64,000 nucleotides of DNA, from the NCBI RefSeq assembly GCF_963662805.1, contig NZ_OY759869.1, positions 467,501 through 531,500 of the forward strand, written 5' to 3'. This document shows positions 10,920 to 19,725 of the stretch, piece by piece. Numbering within the stretch: position 1 is the first letter of the stretch; every line of letters begins with the position of its first letter. Below the pieces are notes generated by a model that did no database searches, was not told where the DNA came from, and saw only the letters and a list, made by a program, of their open reading frames with translations. Origin of the DNA: an uncultured Cohaesibacter sp. Its GTDB lineage: Bacteria > Pseudomonadota > Alphaproteobacteria > Rhizobiales > Cohaesibacteraceae. A program made the position numbers and the translations under genes.

Positions 10920-11600
10920 TTACTTGGAAGACAGTGGTCCCGAGGTCGGGCCGATCAGGCCCATTTCCATGGCTATGTGGGTGAGCTGGGCTGCGTTGCC
11001 GCCGCCGATCTTTTCCCGCATACGCTGACGATGGCTTTCCACGGTTCTGACGCCGATGCCGAGTTCGCTGGCGATTTCCTTATTCGCCTTGCCCTCGGCG
11101 ATGCCTTTGAGAACATCGAGTTCCCGGTCGGTCAGATTGTAGATGTTGACGTCGCTTTTCTCCGGCGGCTCGTTGAGCGCATCGAGCGAAATATTGTTGG
11201 AGAAGTAGAAGCCACCACCGGCGACAGAGGCAATGGCAGATGCCATGCCACTCGATGAGACATCCTTGAGAAGGAAACCATTCGCGCCGACCTTGATCGC
11301 GGCCTGAATATATTCCGGGTTGTCATGCATCGAGAGGAAAAGGATCCTGCATTCGCGGTTCTCTTCGCGGATCTTGCGGGCCGCTTCCAGACCGTTGCAG
11401 CGTGGCATCGAGATGTCCAGCATGACGATGTCCGGTTTGTGGAGCCGGGTCACTTCCACGGCTTCCAGCCCGTCACCCGCTTCACCAACTATGACCAGAT
11501 TGTCCTGAAACTCCAGCCGCGCGCGAATTCCATCGCGAACGAGTGCGTGATCGTCAGCAATTACGATGCTCAACTTTTTTTCTGTAACAGCGTTATTCAT
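10920..11600 (-). CDS. NarL/FixJ-family response regulator
   Basis: 226 aa. The N-terminal receiver domain has the acidic pair D16/D17 in VIADDHAL, phosphoacceptor Asp62 (VMLDISMP), the Thr/Ser position in LFLSMHD and the conserved Lys in FLLKD. The C-terminal LuxR-type helix-turn-helix (about 160-215) contains LTDRELDVLKGIAEGKANKEIA. It lies downstream of the histidine kinase on the same strand, so the two are the likely cognate pair. Their probable target is the TRAP operon divergent from the kinase gene. Confidence 0.93.
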   Translation of the reverse strand: MNNAVTEKKLSIVIADDHALVRDGIRARLEFQDNLVIVGEAGDGLEAVEVTRLHKPDIVMLDISMPRCNGLEAARKIREENRECRILFLSMHDNPEYIQAAIKVGANGFLLKDVSSSGMASAIASVAGGGFYFSNNISLDALNEPPEKSDVNIYNLTDRELDVLKGIAEGKANKEIASELGIGVRTVESHRQRMREKIGGGNAAQLTHIAMEMGLIGPTSGPLSSK

Positions 11601-11811
11601 TGGAGCAACCTATCAAGCCGATTTTGTCTTTTCAGTGGCGTATGGCCCGGGAAACATCAATTATCCAAGATGTACTGGTGGGTGCCGGGGCAAGCGTCAT
11701 TCCGTTAGGTGAGTCGAGTATTATTCTACTCTGCTTTGTATATGTTGTATTGAGAATTCGTTTAAAGACAATGCTGACAAAAAATTATGAGTCGTATGCT
11801 AAACGACTGGT
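11601..11811. other. spacer between response regulator and kinase
   Basis: About 210 bp, AT-rich (around 11720-11800) compared with flanking genes. The wide gap suggests that the regulator also has its own promoter. A 73-codon plus-strand frame here has no ribosome site or recognisable protein character and was not called. Confidence 0.4.
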
Positions 11812-13209
11812 TTATTCCTGAGGAACAACAGCCATAAGTTCCAACCCACCCAGAACGCCGCTCCGGAAGTCCAGCTCCCCGCCTTGCGCATCGATGCGTT
11901 CGAGCATGTTTCTCAGCCCCAGCCCGCCGCTCTTCGTCATCAGTTCGGGATTTTTTATTCCCTCGCCGTCATCGGAGATCCTGAGAAAGACCGTATGTTT
12001 ATCGTCATTATATCCCAACTCGATCTCCACCTCTTTCGCATTGGCGTGTCGGGCAATGTTGGTCAGGGCTTCTTGCGTCACTCTGTAGAGTGCGATCTTG
12101 GCGCGATCTGACAGGCGGTCGTCGATGGGCGTGACGAGCACGCGGGTCTTGGTGGAGGTGCTGTCCTGAAAATCATGCCCCAGTTCGCGAATGGCGACGG
12201 ACAGGCCGATGTTGTCGAGGGCTGACGGGTGAAGGGCCTTTGAAATGCGCCGCACGTCGGAGATCGACGTGTCGAGGATCGACAGGCACTTGTGGAGCAG
12301 CGGCAGGACCTTGTCCGTGTTGCCGAACTGGTCGATGGCAAGCTCAAGACGGTGCCGGATGCTGACAAGTAGCTGGTTGATACCATCGTGGAGGTCGTTG
12401 GAAACGCGCTTGCGCTCTTCCTCCTGAATGTCGACAATGCGCCGCGTCAGGGCCTTGAGACGCATGTCCGCCATCTTGTGCTCGCTGTAGTGGACGGCTG
12501 CGATGGCAACGGCCGCAAGCACCACCGTGAACAGCGCGACCATGAAGAGGATCGTCTCGGCCTTGCGGGTTTCCCGACGCATGTCCGCTTCGTAGATCCT
12601 GATCTGCTCTTCCAGATCATCGAGATAGACACCGGTTCCCAGCATCCAGCCCCATTTGGGCAGGAATGTCGCGTAACTCATTTTGAGGGTCGGGGTCTTT
12701 GTGGAGGGCTTTTCCCATTGATAGGTATGGAAGCCACCACCGTCGCGGGCCTTCTTCATCAGTTCCTGAACGAAGAAGGATCCGGTCGCATCTTGAGTGT
12801 TCCAGTAGTTGGTGTTCCCGTTGCGGGATGACCATCGGTTGACGAGTGTTGTACCGTCGCGATCGGTTGCAAAGAAATAGCCATCATCGGCATAATTCAG
12901 GGCCTTGAGAATTTCGCGTGCACGGGCCTGTGCCTTGTCGCGACCTCCCGGTTCGTTCTCATAGTCAAACTCGATGGCTGAAATGGCGAGGGAGATATAG
13001 TTCTTCAACTCCTTCTGGTGGAACTCGGTGATGCGCTGCTCGATCAGCTGCGCTTCTGTTTCCAACAACCTATTGGTACCAATACGGATGAGCCATCCCG
13101 TAAGAAGGGAGACGCTGATAATGGGTACAACAGCAATCAGCAAGATTTTCAGTTTAAAAGGTAATTTTCCGTTGGAATTGCTGGCGTTTTGTGATCGTAT
13201 CCTGCTCAT
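11812..13209 (-). CDS. sensor histidine kinase with periplasmic Cache domain (NarX/HisKA_3 type)
   Basis: 465 aa. Membrane segments lie at about residues 20-43 and 219-240, framing a periplasmic single-Cache (sCache_2) domain with the characteristic NYADDGYFFATDRDGTTLV and the GWMLGTGVYLDD end. The cytoplasmic part has a HisKA_3 dimerisation domain with phosphoacceptor His274 in ERKRVSNDLHDGINQLL, and an HATPase with TQEALTNIARHA, DDGEG and GGLGLRNMLERI. Proteins of this build usually sense small organic acids. The gene is divergent from dctP, which suggests that it senses the TRAP substrate. Confidence 0.92.
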   Translation of the reverse strand: MSRIRSQNASNSNGKLPFKLKILLIAVVPIISVSLLTGWLIRIGTNRLLETEAQLIEQRITEFHQKELKNYISLAISAIEFDYENEPGGRDKAQARAREILKALNYADDGYFFATDRDGTTLVNRWSSRNGNTNYWNTQDATGSFFVQELMKKARDGGGFHTYQWEKPSTKTPTLKMSYATFLPKWGWMLGTGVYLDDLEEQIRIYEADMRRETRKAETILFMVALFTVVLAAVAIAAVHYSEHKMADMRLKALTRRIVDIQEEERKRVSNDLHDGINQLLVSIRHRLELAIDQFGNTDKVLPLLHKCLSILDTSISDVRRISKALHPSALDNIGLSVAIRELGHDFQDSTSTKTRVLVTPIDDRLSDRAKIALYRVTQEALTNIARHANAKEVEIELGYNDDKHTVFLRISDDGEGIKNPELMTKSGGLGLRNMLERIDAQGGELDFRSGVLGGLELMAVVPQE

Positions 13210-13229
13210 GCTGCGCCTTTGGATGATGC

Positions 13230-13254
13230 TTTTCAGGCTTTTTTGCTGAAAAGG
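13230..13254. promoter_or_regulatory. inverted repeat between kinase gene and dctP (candidate operator)
   Basis: CTTTTCAG (13230-13237) and CTGAAAAG (13247-13254) form perfect 8-bp arms nine bases apart, in the 145-bp divergent region. It could bind the adjacent NarL-type regulator. Read toward the kinase gene it lies about 20-45 bases upstream of the start codon. Confidence 0.45.
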
Positions 13255-13354
13255 CTGGTGTTTTGATCTGTCGTCGTCCAGAAGGTCTCATGAAGTAATA
13301 GAACCGACCCAAACGGTATTCAATCAGACAACGAAAAGTTTGTGGAGGAAGAAG

Positions 13355-14443
13355 ATGGATCGTCGCTCCTTTCTGAAAAAAGCTACCCTTGCGTCCGGCG
13401 CTGCCGCCGCGACCACTCTGGCAGCCCCTGCGATCGCTCAAAACAAGCGTACACTGAAAATGGTCACGAGTTGGCCTAAAAATTTCCCCGGCCTCGGCAC
13501 GACCGCTCAGCGTCTTGCCGACAGCATCACGACAATGACCGATGGTCGACTGACGGTTAAGCTCTATGCCGCTGGTGAACTGGTTCCTGCCTTTGAAGCC
13601 TTTGATGCTGTTTCAAGCGGCACTGCAGACCTCTATCATGCCTCTGACTATTATTTTCAGGGCAAACACAAGGCTCTGAACTTCTTCACCTCGGTTCCGA
13701 TGGGCCTGACCGCTAACGAAACCGACGCCTGGATCAACCATCTGGGTGGACAGGAATTGTGGGACGAACTGCTTGCAGGCTTCAAGATCAAGCCGTTCCT
13801 TGCCGGTAACACGGGCGCCCAGATGGGCGGCTGGTTCAACAAGGAAATCAACTCTCCTGAAGACCTAAAAGGTCTGAAGATCCGCATGCCGGGTCTTGGC
13901 GGTGAAATTCTGCGTCGCCTCGGTGCGACCGCGATCAACCTGCCGGGTGGCGAGATCTTTGCTTCTCTGCAGTCCGGTGCGATTGATGCGACCGAGTTCG
14001 TCGGCCCGTGGAACGATCTGGCTCTCGGCTTCTTCAAGGTTGCCAAATTCTACTATTATCCGGGCTTCCATGAGCCGAGCGGCAGCACGTCGCTGGGCAT
14101 CAACCTGGATCTGTACAACAGCCTGTCTCCGGCGGATCAGGAACTCTTCAAGCGCGCTGCCCTTGCTGAGAACAACCTGTCCTATTCCGAGTTCAACGCC
14201 CGCAACGGTGCCGCTCTGAATACGCTGCTCACCAAGCACAATGTGACCCTGAAGCCGTTCCCGGATGAAGTGTTCCAGGCCATCTTCACCGTGGCCGAAG
14301 AAGTTGCCAAGGAAGTTGCTCAGGACGACGACATTTCCAAACGCATCTACGAGAGCTATCTTAAGGTCCGCGAGGAAGTTGGTGGCTGGAACCGCATTGC
14401 AGAACAGACCTTCACCGTCAAACGCGGCAAGGCTCTGGGTTAA
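13355..14443 (+). CDS. dctP: TRAP transporter substrate-binding protein (DctP/TakP type)
   Basis: Periplasmic binding protein of 362 aa for a tripartite ATP-independent transporter. The N-terminus has a twin-arginine signal (DRRSFLKKA, then an Ala-rich core ending APAIAQ), so it is probably exported folded. Features shared with the alpha-keto-acid binder TakP are KMVTSWPKNFPGLG near residue 35 and the block QSGAIDATEFVGPWND near 210. A 2-oxo acid such as pyruvate is therefore a reasonable but untested ligand. The ATG has GGAGG six to seven bases upstream; a TTG five codons earlier is not favoured. Confidence 0.93.
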   Translation: MDRRSFLKKATLASGAAAATTLAAPAIAQNKRTLKMVTSWPKNFPGLGTTAQRLADSITTMTDGRLTVKLYAAGELVPAFEAFDAVSSGTADLYHASDYYFQGKHKALNFFTSVPMGLTANETDAWINHLGGQELWDELLAGFKIKPFLAGNTGAQMGGWFNKEINSPEDLKGLKIRMPGLGGEILRRLGATAINLPGGEIFASLQSGAIDATEFVGPWNDLALGFFKVAKFYYYPGFHEPSGSTSLGINLDLYNSLSPADQELFKRAALAENNLSYSEFNARNGAALNTLLTKHNVTLKPFPDEVFQAIFTVAEEVAKEVAQDDDISKRIYESYLKVREEVGGWNRIAEQTFTVKRGKALG

Positions 14444-14489
14444 CACGACCTGTCTTCTGTAAGTCTTTTGCAGGACTATCCGTACTTTT

Positions 14490-14525
14490 GCCTCCTCCCG
14501 GTTTTGCCGGGTGGAGGCTTCTTTT
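14490..14525 (+). terminator. terminator/attenuator between dctP and dctQ
   Basis: GCCTCC-T-CCCGG pairs with CCGGG-T-GGAGGC (14490-14518), followed by TTCTTTT. Such partial terminators after binding-protein genes let the periplasmic component be made in excess over the permease. Confidence 0.8.
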
Positions 14526-14691
14526 ATAAAATGTCTGAACTGTCCCCCAAAAATAGCAATTTTTCTCCGCAATCCGTGCTGAACGCTTGCAACATGTTGC
14601 CTGACCGCCTATGCCTTTGGCGTAAAATTGCGACAGCGTTCCTGGTGGCAGGAGTGGGAGCGTTTTAGCGCGACAAGACAGGAGAATTTTT

Positions 14692-15231
14692 ATGCGCGCA
14701 CTCGCGGACCTGATCGATCGGGTCAACGTTGCGACAGGCAAGAGCCTTGCCTGGTTCGCTCTCGTCATCGTTTTCATTCAATTCGCGATCGTCTTGATGC
14801 GCTATGTCTTTGGCGTCGGCTCCATCTGGATGCAGGAATTGATCGTCTATCTGCATGCCTTCCTCTTTATGCTGGCATCGGCCTATACGCTTTCCATGGA
14901 TGGGCATGTGCGCGTTGATATCTTCTATCGCGAAGCCGCGCCCCGCACGAAAGCCAAGATCAACTTTTTCGGCTCCCTGTTCCTGCTGATCCCTGTCTGT
15001 ATCCTGATCGTCTACGTCTCTTGGGGGTATGTGTCCAACAGCTGGGCGATCCTTGAAGGCAGTCAGGAAACCTCAGGTATTCAGGCACGCTTCCTGCTCA
15101 AGAGCGCCATCATCGGTTTTGCCATTCAAATGGGCCTGCAGGGGTTCGTCATCATGGTTCGCTCCTGGTATGCGATGCAGGGTGATGAGGTCGAGCTTGA
15201 CCGCACGCAGCAGACGAGCGGAGGCTTCTGA
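14692..15231 (+). CDS. dctQ: TRAP transporter small permease subunit
   Basis: 179 aa with four predicted membrane helices (about 18-40, 53-72, 92-113 and 135-155), the normal architecture of DctQ, which forms a complex with the large permease. Typical positions are seen in LMRYVFGVGSIWMQEL and SMDGHVRVDIFY. AGGAG precedes the ATG by seven bases. The stop overlaps the start of dctM by one base (TGATG), so the two are translationally coupled. Confidence 0.93.
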   Translation: MRALADLIDRVNVATGKSLAWFALVIVFIQFAIVLMRYVFGVGSIWMQELIVYLHAFLFMLASAYTLSMDGHVRVDIFYREAAPRTKAKINFFGSLFLLIPVCILIVYVSWGYVSNSWAILEGSQETSGIQARFLLKSAIIGFAIQMGLQGFVIMVRSWYAMQGDEVELDRTQQTSGGF

Positions 15232-16817
15232 TGGAATTCATTGCACACTCACTTGATCTGACCATGTTCGCGGTTGCCTGCGTCGTTTTGATGTTGGGCT
15301 TCCCCGTGGCCTTCACGCTTGCTGGCGTTGCGCTTATCTTTGCCGTTCTCGGATGGCTTGTCGGTGCGTTTGACATGACCTTCCTGTCGGCATTCCCGCA
15401 GCGCATCTTCGGCACCATGACCAACGAGGTACTGATCGCAGTGCCGCTGTTCATCTTCATGGGCGTGATGCTGGAGCGGTCCAAAGTTGCCGAGGAACTG
15501 CTCGACACCATGGGCCGGATGCTCGGCTCCGTGCATGGTGGTCTGGGGATTGCCGTGTCCATCGTGGGGGCGCTGCTGGCCGCCTCGACCGGGATTGTCG
15601 GTGCGACCGTCGTGACGATGGGGCTTCTGTCTCTGCCGACGATGCTCAAGCGTGGCTACTCGTCCGAGCTGGCCTGCGGCTCGATTGCTGCGGCCGGGAC
15701 GCTGGGTCAGATCATTCCGCCTTCCATCGTGCTTGTCATTCTGGGCGATCAGCTTTCGAATGCCTATCAGAAGGCACAGCTCGACATGGGCATCTTCTCG
15801 CCCGAGACCATTTCTGTGGGCGACCTTTTTGCAGGTGCGCTGTTGCCTGGCCTGATGCTGGTTGGCTTTTACATTCTTTATCAGGTGGTGATCGCGATCA
15901 TCAATCCGAGCGCCGCTCCTTCCATTCCGAAGGAAGACAATCCGGGCGTGACGATGGAAGAGGTCATTCATGCCCTGTTGCCGCCGATCCTCTTGATCCT
16001 TGCCGTTCTGGGCTCCATCTTGGGTGGTGTCGCGACGCCGACAGAGGCTGCGGCCGTCGGTGCCGTTGGTGCTGTTCTGCTGGCAGGTTACCGGCTTGGG
16101 GATACTCACAATTGGCCTATTCTTCTGGCTGCTGCTGCGCTGATCTTCCTTCTCGTCTTGACCGCCTATGTCGATCTACGCGTTGCTCGTGATGACATCC
16201 CGCAAGGGGACATGATTGCCATCTATGCCGCTGCGCTGTGTCTGGTGATTCTGACTTGGGGCATTTTGTCTGCCCTGCTGCGTGTCTATCGTGCCGGCAC
16301 CCTGATCGCCGTGATGCAGGGGACCACGCAGGTCACCTCGATGGTGTTTGTGATCGTTATCGGTGCTTCGCTCTTCTCGCTCGTCTTCAGGGGGCTTGGT
16401 GGCGAGGAAATGATCCATGCTGCGCTCAAGGATATCCCCGGAGGGGCTGTCGGGGCGATCATCGCCGTCATGCTGCTGATGTTCCTGCTCGGCTTCTTCC
16501 TCGATTTCCTCGAGATCGTGTTCGTTGTCGTGCCGATGGTAGCACCGGTTCTGTTGCAGCTGGAAATGCCCAATGGCGAGCCGATGAGCCCGGTCTGGCT
16601 GGGGATTATGATGGCCGTCAACCTTCAGACATCGTTCCTTACGCCGCCGTTCGGGTTTGCGCTGTTCTATTTGCGCGGTGTGGCACCTCCGGAAGTGCGG
16701 ACGGGTCAGATCTATCGAGGCATCATTCCGTTTGTCTTCATTCAGATTTTTGCCCTGCTGCTCCTGTGGTATCTGCCAAGTCTTGCCACGTGGCTGCCGA
16801 GCGTCATCTACAGTTAG
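15231..16817 (+). CDS. dctM: TRAP transporter large permease subunit
   Basis: Integral membrane protein of 528 aa, the Na+-coupled transport subunit. Family blocks are present: the FPVAFTLAG start, VPLFIFMGVMLERS, the GGLGIAVSIVGALLAASTG re-entrant region, GTLGQIIPPSIVLVILGD and a C-terminal LTPPFGFALFYLRG. It is longer than a typical 430-aa DctM because of an extra loop and helices around residues 280-345, a form common for TakP-type systems. A strong terminator follows at once. Confidence 0.94.
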   Translation: MEFIAHSLDLTMFAVACVVLMLGFPVAFTLAGVALIFAVLGWLVGAFDMTFLSAFPQRIFGTMTNEVLIAVPLFIFMGVMLERSKVAEELLDTMGRMLGSVHGGLGIAVSIVGALLAASTGIVGATVVTMGLLSLPTMLKRGYSSELACGSIAAAGTLGQIIPPSIVLVILGDQLSNAYQKAQLDMGIFSPETISVGDLFAGALLPGLMLVGFYILYQVVIAIINPSAAPSIPKEDNPGVTMEEVIHALLPPILLILAVLGSILGGVATPTEAAAVGAVGAVLLAGYRLGDTHNWPILLAAAALIFLLVLTAYVDLRVARDDIPQGDMIAIYAAALCLVILTWGILSALLRVYRAGTLIAVMQGTTQVTSMVFVIVIGASLFSLVFRGLGGEEMIHAALKDIPGGAVGAIIAVMLLMFLLGFFLDFLEIVFVVVPMVAPVLLQLEMPNGEPMSPVWLGIMMAVNLQTSFLTPPFGFALFYLRGVAPPEVRTGQIYRGIIPFVFIQIFALLLLWYLPSLATWLPSVIYS

Positions 16818-16824
16818 AAACAAG

Positions 16825-16853
16825 AAAAGCCGGGCCAATTGGCCCGGCTTTTT
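16825..16853 (+). terminator. TRAP operon terminator
   Basis: AAAAGCCGGGCC and GGCCCGGCTTTTT around an AATT loop: a near-perfect stem with A and T tails. Confidence 0.92.
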
Positions 16854-17046
16854 AGTTGGACGAAACCGGAGCGATTGCGCTGATCTGGGGCTAGCAATCC
16901 AGGATCAAAAGAGCGCGGAGGTTCGGTTGGTGCCTCCGACGGATCAGAGGGATTTGTCTTCAAGGCATCTTCAGATGCTCTTGGTTTTGGGTCTGCCAGT
17001 TGCCCACCTCGAACAGACCATCCCTGCGGGGGACGCGCAGAAATCT

Positions 17047-17796
17047 TCAGATCTTTTTCAAATTCACCCGGTCAATCAGCTGTTGGCCTGTCTCGACCCG
17101 CTCGGAATAACGATCGACCAGATAGTCGGAGCGGCCGCGTGTCAGAAGCGTGAACTTCATCAGCTCCTCGCACACATCGACAATGCGCATGTAATAGGGT
17201 GAAGGCCGGATGCGGTCATCGTCACCGAACTCAGTGAAGGCCTTGGCGATCGAGGATTGGTTCGGAATGGTGATCATGCGCATCCAGCGCCCCAGAATGC
17301 GCATCTGGTTGACCGCGTTGAAGCTCTGGGAGCCGCCTTCCACCTGCATCAGAGCCAGTGTCTTGCCCTGCGTCGGGCGGACTGCGCCCAGCGACAGGGG
17401 AATCCAGTCGATCTGAGCCTTCATGATGCCTGTCATGGCGCCGTGCCGTTCAGGTGACACCCAGACCATGCCCTCGGCCCAGGTGCTCAAGGCACGCAGC
17501 TCCTGCACCTTGGGGTGATCTGCCTCTGCATCATCGGGCAGTGGCAGTCCTGAAGGGTTGAACAGGCGGCATTCGGCCCCCATGAAGGTCAGCAGGCGTG
17601 CGGCTTCCTCGGCGACAAGCCGGGAGAAGGACCGTTTGCGCAGGGAGCCATAAAGCAACAGCAGGCGCGGCTTGTGGCCGTCATCACCTTCTGGGAGCAG
17701 GGCTATCATATCAAGCGGGCACAGATGGTCCGGATCGGCCAGGTGGTCCGCCTTGGCCCAGCGGATGCCGAGGTCATCAATCTTTGTGAAGTCCAT
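17047..17796 (-). CDS. arsH: ArsH-type NADPH-dependent FMN oxidoreductase
   Basis: 249-aa flavodoxin-like protein of the ArsH family, which oxidises trivalent organoarsenicals and acts as an NADPH:FMN reductase. FMN phosphate-loop residues are in LLLYGSLRKRSFSR (near 48-61). The family-specific VWVSPERHGAMTGIMKAQIDW and the EGGSQSFNAVNQMRILGRWMRM block are present. It is the last gene of arsR-arsC-arsH, three bases after the arsC stop codon. Confidence 0.94.
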   Translation of the reverse strand: MDFTKIDDLGIRWAKADHLADPDHLCPLDMIALLPEGDDGHKPRLLLLYGSLRKRSFSRLVAEEAARLLTFMGAECRLFNPSGLPLPDDAEADHPKVQELRALSTWAEGMVWVSPERHGAMTGIMKAQIDWIPLSLGAVRPTQGKTLALMQVEGGSQSFNAVNQMRILGRWMRMITIPNQSSIAKAFTEFGDDDRIRPSPYYMRIVDVCEELMKFTLLTRGRSDYLVDRYSERVETGQQLIDRVNLKKI

Positions 17797-17799
17797 TGG

Positions 17800-18210
17800 T
17801 CAGGCGTCCTTGCCCGATTTGACCACTTCACCGTCTTCCTTGGTGAAGCTGCCGATGTCAACGGGCAGCAGGTCCATGACCTTTTCCGATGGTCGGCACA
17901 GGTTAGTGCCCTTTTCGCTGACGACAATCGGCCGGTTGATCAGGATCGGATGTGCCATCATGGCGTCGATCAACTGCTCGTCCGTCAGGCTGGGGTCATC
18001 AAGGCCCAACTCCTCGAAGGGGGTGCCGTTCTCGCGCAGAAGGTCGCGCGTGCTGATGGGCATGGCGTCAATGAGAGCGATCAGCTCCTCGCGGCTCGGA
18101 GGGGTCTTCAGATACTCGATGACAGTCGGCTCGATGCCGGCCTTGCGGATCATTTCCAGAGTGTTGCGCGAGGTGCCACACGCGGGGTTGTGGTAGATCG
18201 TCATGTTCAT
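17800..18210 (-). CDS. arsC: arsenate reductase, glutaredoxin-dependent type
   Basis: 136 aa from the ATG at 18210; a second ATG two codons later is equally usable and a TTG lies four codons earlier. The N-terminal YHNPACGTSRNTL holds the catalytic cysteine (about residue 11). The arsenate-binding arginines of the family are represented in the ILINRPIVV region. It reduces As(V) to As(III) with glutathione and glutaredoxin. No arsenite exporter is encoded next to it. Confidence 0.94.
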   Translation of the reverse strand: MNMTIYHNPACGTSRNTLEMIRKAGIEPTVIEYLKTPPSREELIALIDAMPISTRDLLRENGTPFEELGLDDPSLTDEQLIDAMMAHPILINRPIVVSEKGTNLCRPSEKVMDLLPVDIGSFTKEDGEVVKSGKDA

Positions 18211-18246
18211 CTTGTGGTCCAATCTCGGTCTGGTCTTGCCGACGTC

Positions 18247-18588
18247 TCAGAGTGCCGGTTCCGATTTGCAGATGGTCTTTCTGATCGGCAGACATTTTTC
18301 CGGTGCTCCACCGCAACAATCCTGCAGAAGATAGTCGATCAGCCCGCCAATGCCCTGCATGTCGGCAAAGTAGCGTACGGTCCGACCCTGTCGCTCGTTG
18401 CGGATCAGTCCGGCCCGCAAGAGGATGTTGAGGTTGGTGGACATGGTGTTCTGCTTGACGTCGAGCATTTCGCCCATTTCGCCGGACAAAAGCCCGTCTT
18501 CTCCTGCCTCGATGAGAAGGCGGAAGACTTCGAGCCGTGTGGTCTGGCTGAGTGCGGCGAATGCGCTGGTTGCTTCTATAATATCCAT
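18247..18588 (-). CDS. arsR: ArsR-family metalloregulator
   Basis: 113-aa winged-helix repressor, first gene of the arsenic operon. The DNA-recognition helix is around VKQNTMSTNLNILLRAGLI (45-63). The classical ELCVCD metal site in that helix is absent. Instead, cysteines cluster at the C-terminus (Cys91, Cys92, Cys99 in DCCGGAPEKC), like the As(III) site Cys95/96/102 described for Acidithiobacillus ArsR. Release of DNA by arsenite is therefore expected. Confidence 0.93.
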   Translation of the reverse strand: MDIIEATSAFAALSQTTRLEVFRLLIEAGEDGLLSGEMGEMLDVKQNTMSTNLNILLRAGLIRNERQGRTVRYFADMQGIGGLIDYLLQDCCGGAPEKCLPIRKTICKSEPAL

Positions 18589-18608
18589 ATATCTTGATTA
18601 GTTGATAT
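18589..18608. promoter_or_regulatory. probable ArsR operator
   Basis: The inverted repeat ATATC-N10-GATAT lies directly before the arsR start codon, in an AT-rich stretch (TATATCTTGATTAGTTGATA). It resembles ArsR-type operators in position and composition. Binding is inferred. Confidence 0.6.
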
Positions 18609-18692
18609 TATTGGGCAAGGCAAGACTGAAAGTGATCTCTCGATTTGTTATCCAGAGTTCTACGTAGTTCTTGGCAAGATTGTGAGGCAGGG

Positions 18693-19391
18693 CTAGAGCA
18701 GGAAGACGTTCTCGTCAGCCCAATGGCGGTTGTCTTCCGATGTGCGCTTGTCCCTCGACTGCTTCTGTTGGGGCACCGCATCTCGGCTGTTGTGCCTGCG
18801 GGCTGCCCCATTTGTGGTGGGTTTGGGCTTTTGCGGTGCTGACAATTCATCGACATCGAAGTAGGGCGAGTTTTTCAGCAGTTCGTCCATTTCCTTCAGC
18901 AGGCGCTTAATCCGCTGCTCTTCGGTTTCTTTCGGTGGGCTGGTGAGTTCAATCACGTTGACGTCGCGCCGTTCGCGCTCTGTCTCGAAGGCCGCGACAC
19001 TGTCAGGATAGAGTGTCGCATTGATCCGCTCATAGAGGCAGGTGGGTGAAAATGGTCGGGAGATCACCCAGTTGGCTCCACTGGCGATGGCTGACTTGAC
19101 GCGCTTTCTTGTCGGGTTCTGCATCAGGAAGATGAGGTTGGTGCCGTTCGTCAGATGGCTTTTTCTCAGATCACCGTTGACGCGCAGGATCTCTGATTTG
19201 CGCGCCGTATCATAGTCGGCAAACAGAAAGTCCGAACGGGTCCGTGTTGCCTCATCGAGCCCTTCCTCGAAACCGGTGAATTCCACGACCCGCGAAAACC
19301 CCGTCGATCTGAGCAGGTTACGCAGTATTTTTTGGTGAAAAGCGTTCTGATCAACCAGAACAGCCACGCCATTGCTGAGTGTCTGTGACAT
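18693..19391 (-). CDS. degenerate response-regulator receiver protein with charged tail
   Basis: 232 aa. Residues about 8-120 match a CheY-like receiver, with the phospho-Asp region as FLFADYDT. The conserved Lys is replaced, since the usual K-P-F reads SRPF, and the acidic pocket is poor (VLVDQNAFHQ). Phosphorylation as in a normal receiver is thus doubtful. The tail (about 140-232) is charged and low in complexity, with a predicted helix around EEQRIKRLLKEMDELL. The start is at MSQTLS; an ATG five codons earlier is possible. It is a single gene with unknown partner. Confidence 0.75.
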   Translation of the reverse strand: MSQTLSNGVAVLVDQNAFHQKILRNLLRSTGFSRVVEFTGFEEGLDEATRTRSDFLFADYDTARKSEILRVNGDLRKSHLTNGTNLIFLMQNPTRKRVKSAIASGANWVISRPFSPTCLYERINATLYPDSVAAFETERERRDVNVIELTSPPKETEEQRIKRLLKEMDELLKNSPYFDVDELSAPQKPKPTTNGAARRHNSRDAVPQQKQSRDKRTSEDNRHWADENVFLL

Positions 19392-19725
19392 CAGTGGCCC
19401 CCACAACGCTGATATCCAATGTGCTTTTTAGGCACTGTCCCCGCCATTATTGCTCGGGGCTGTTAAAAAACATGTAAGTTGGATCACTGATTTTTCTCAA
19501 TGTTTCTGAATGCGTGACGTTGCGACACGAATTTTCCATCCAGCCATGGGGATGTCCCAATTGCTCGCTAGAGCCAACGGCGATGTAGTCGATACATAAG
19601 AGTGTGTTGGCAGGGCTTTATAGGAAAGGCTCGCACCTGTATCATGATTTTCCCTGATCGGATCAAACCGGTCTGGGCCAACCGCGCTATTGTCGCCGAA
19701 CGGATGACATACGGAGTAATTTCAA
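19392..19725. other. intergenic region, nothing recognised
   Basis: About 330 bp between the divergent receiver gene and the SPFH gene. It should hold both promoters. No tRNA, repeat or convincing frame was seen. Confidence 0.4.

Noticed and set aside
11600..11821. 73-codon plus-strand frame between regulator and kinase
   Set aside because: No ribosome site, AT-rich spacer, no family resemblance.
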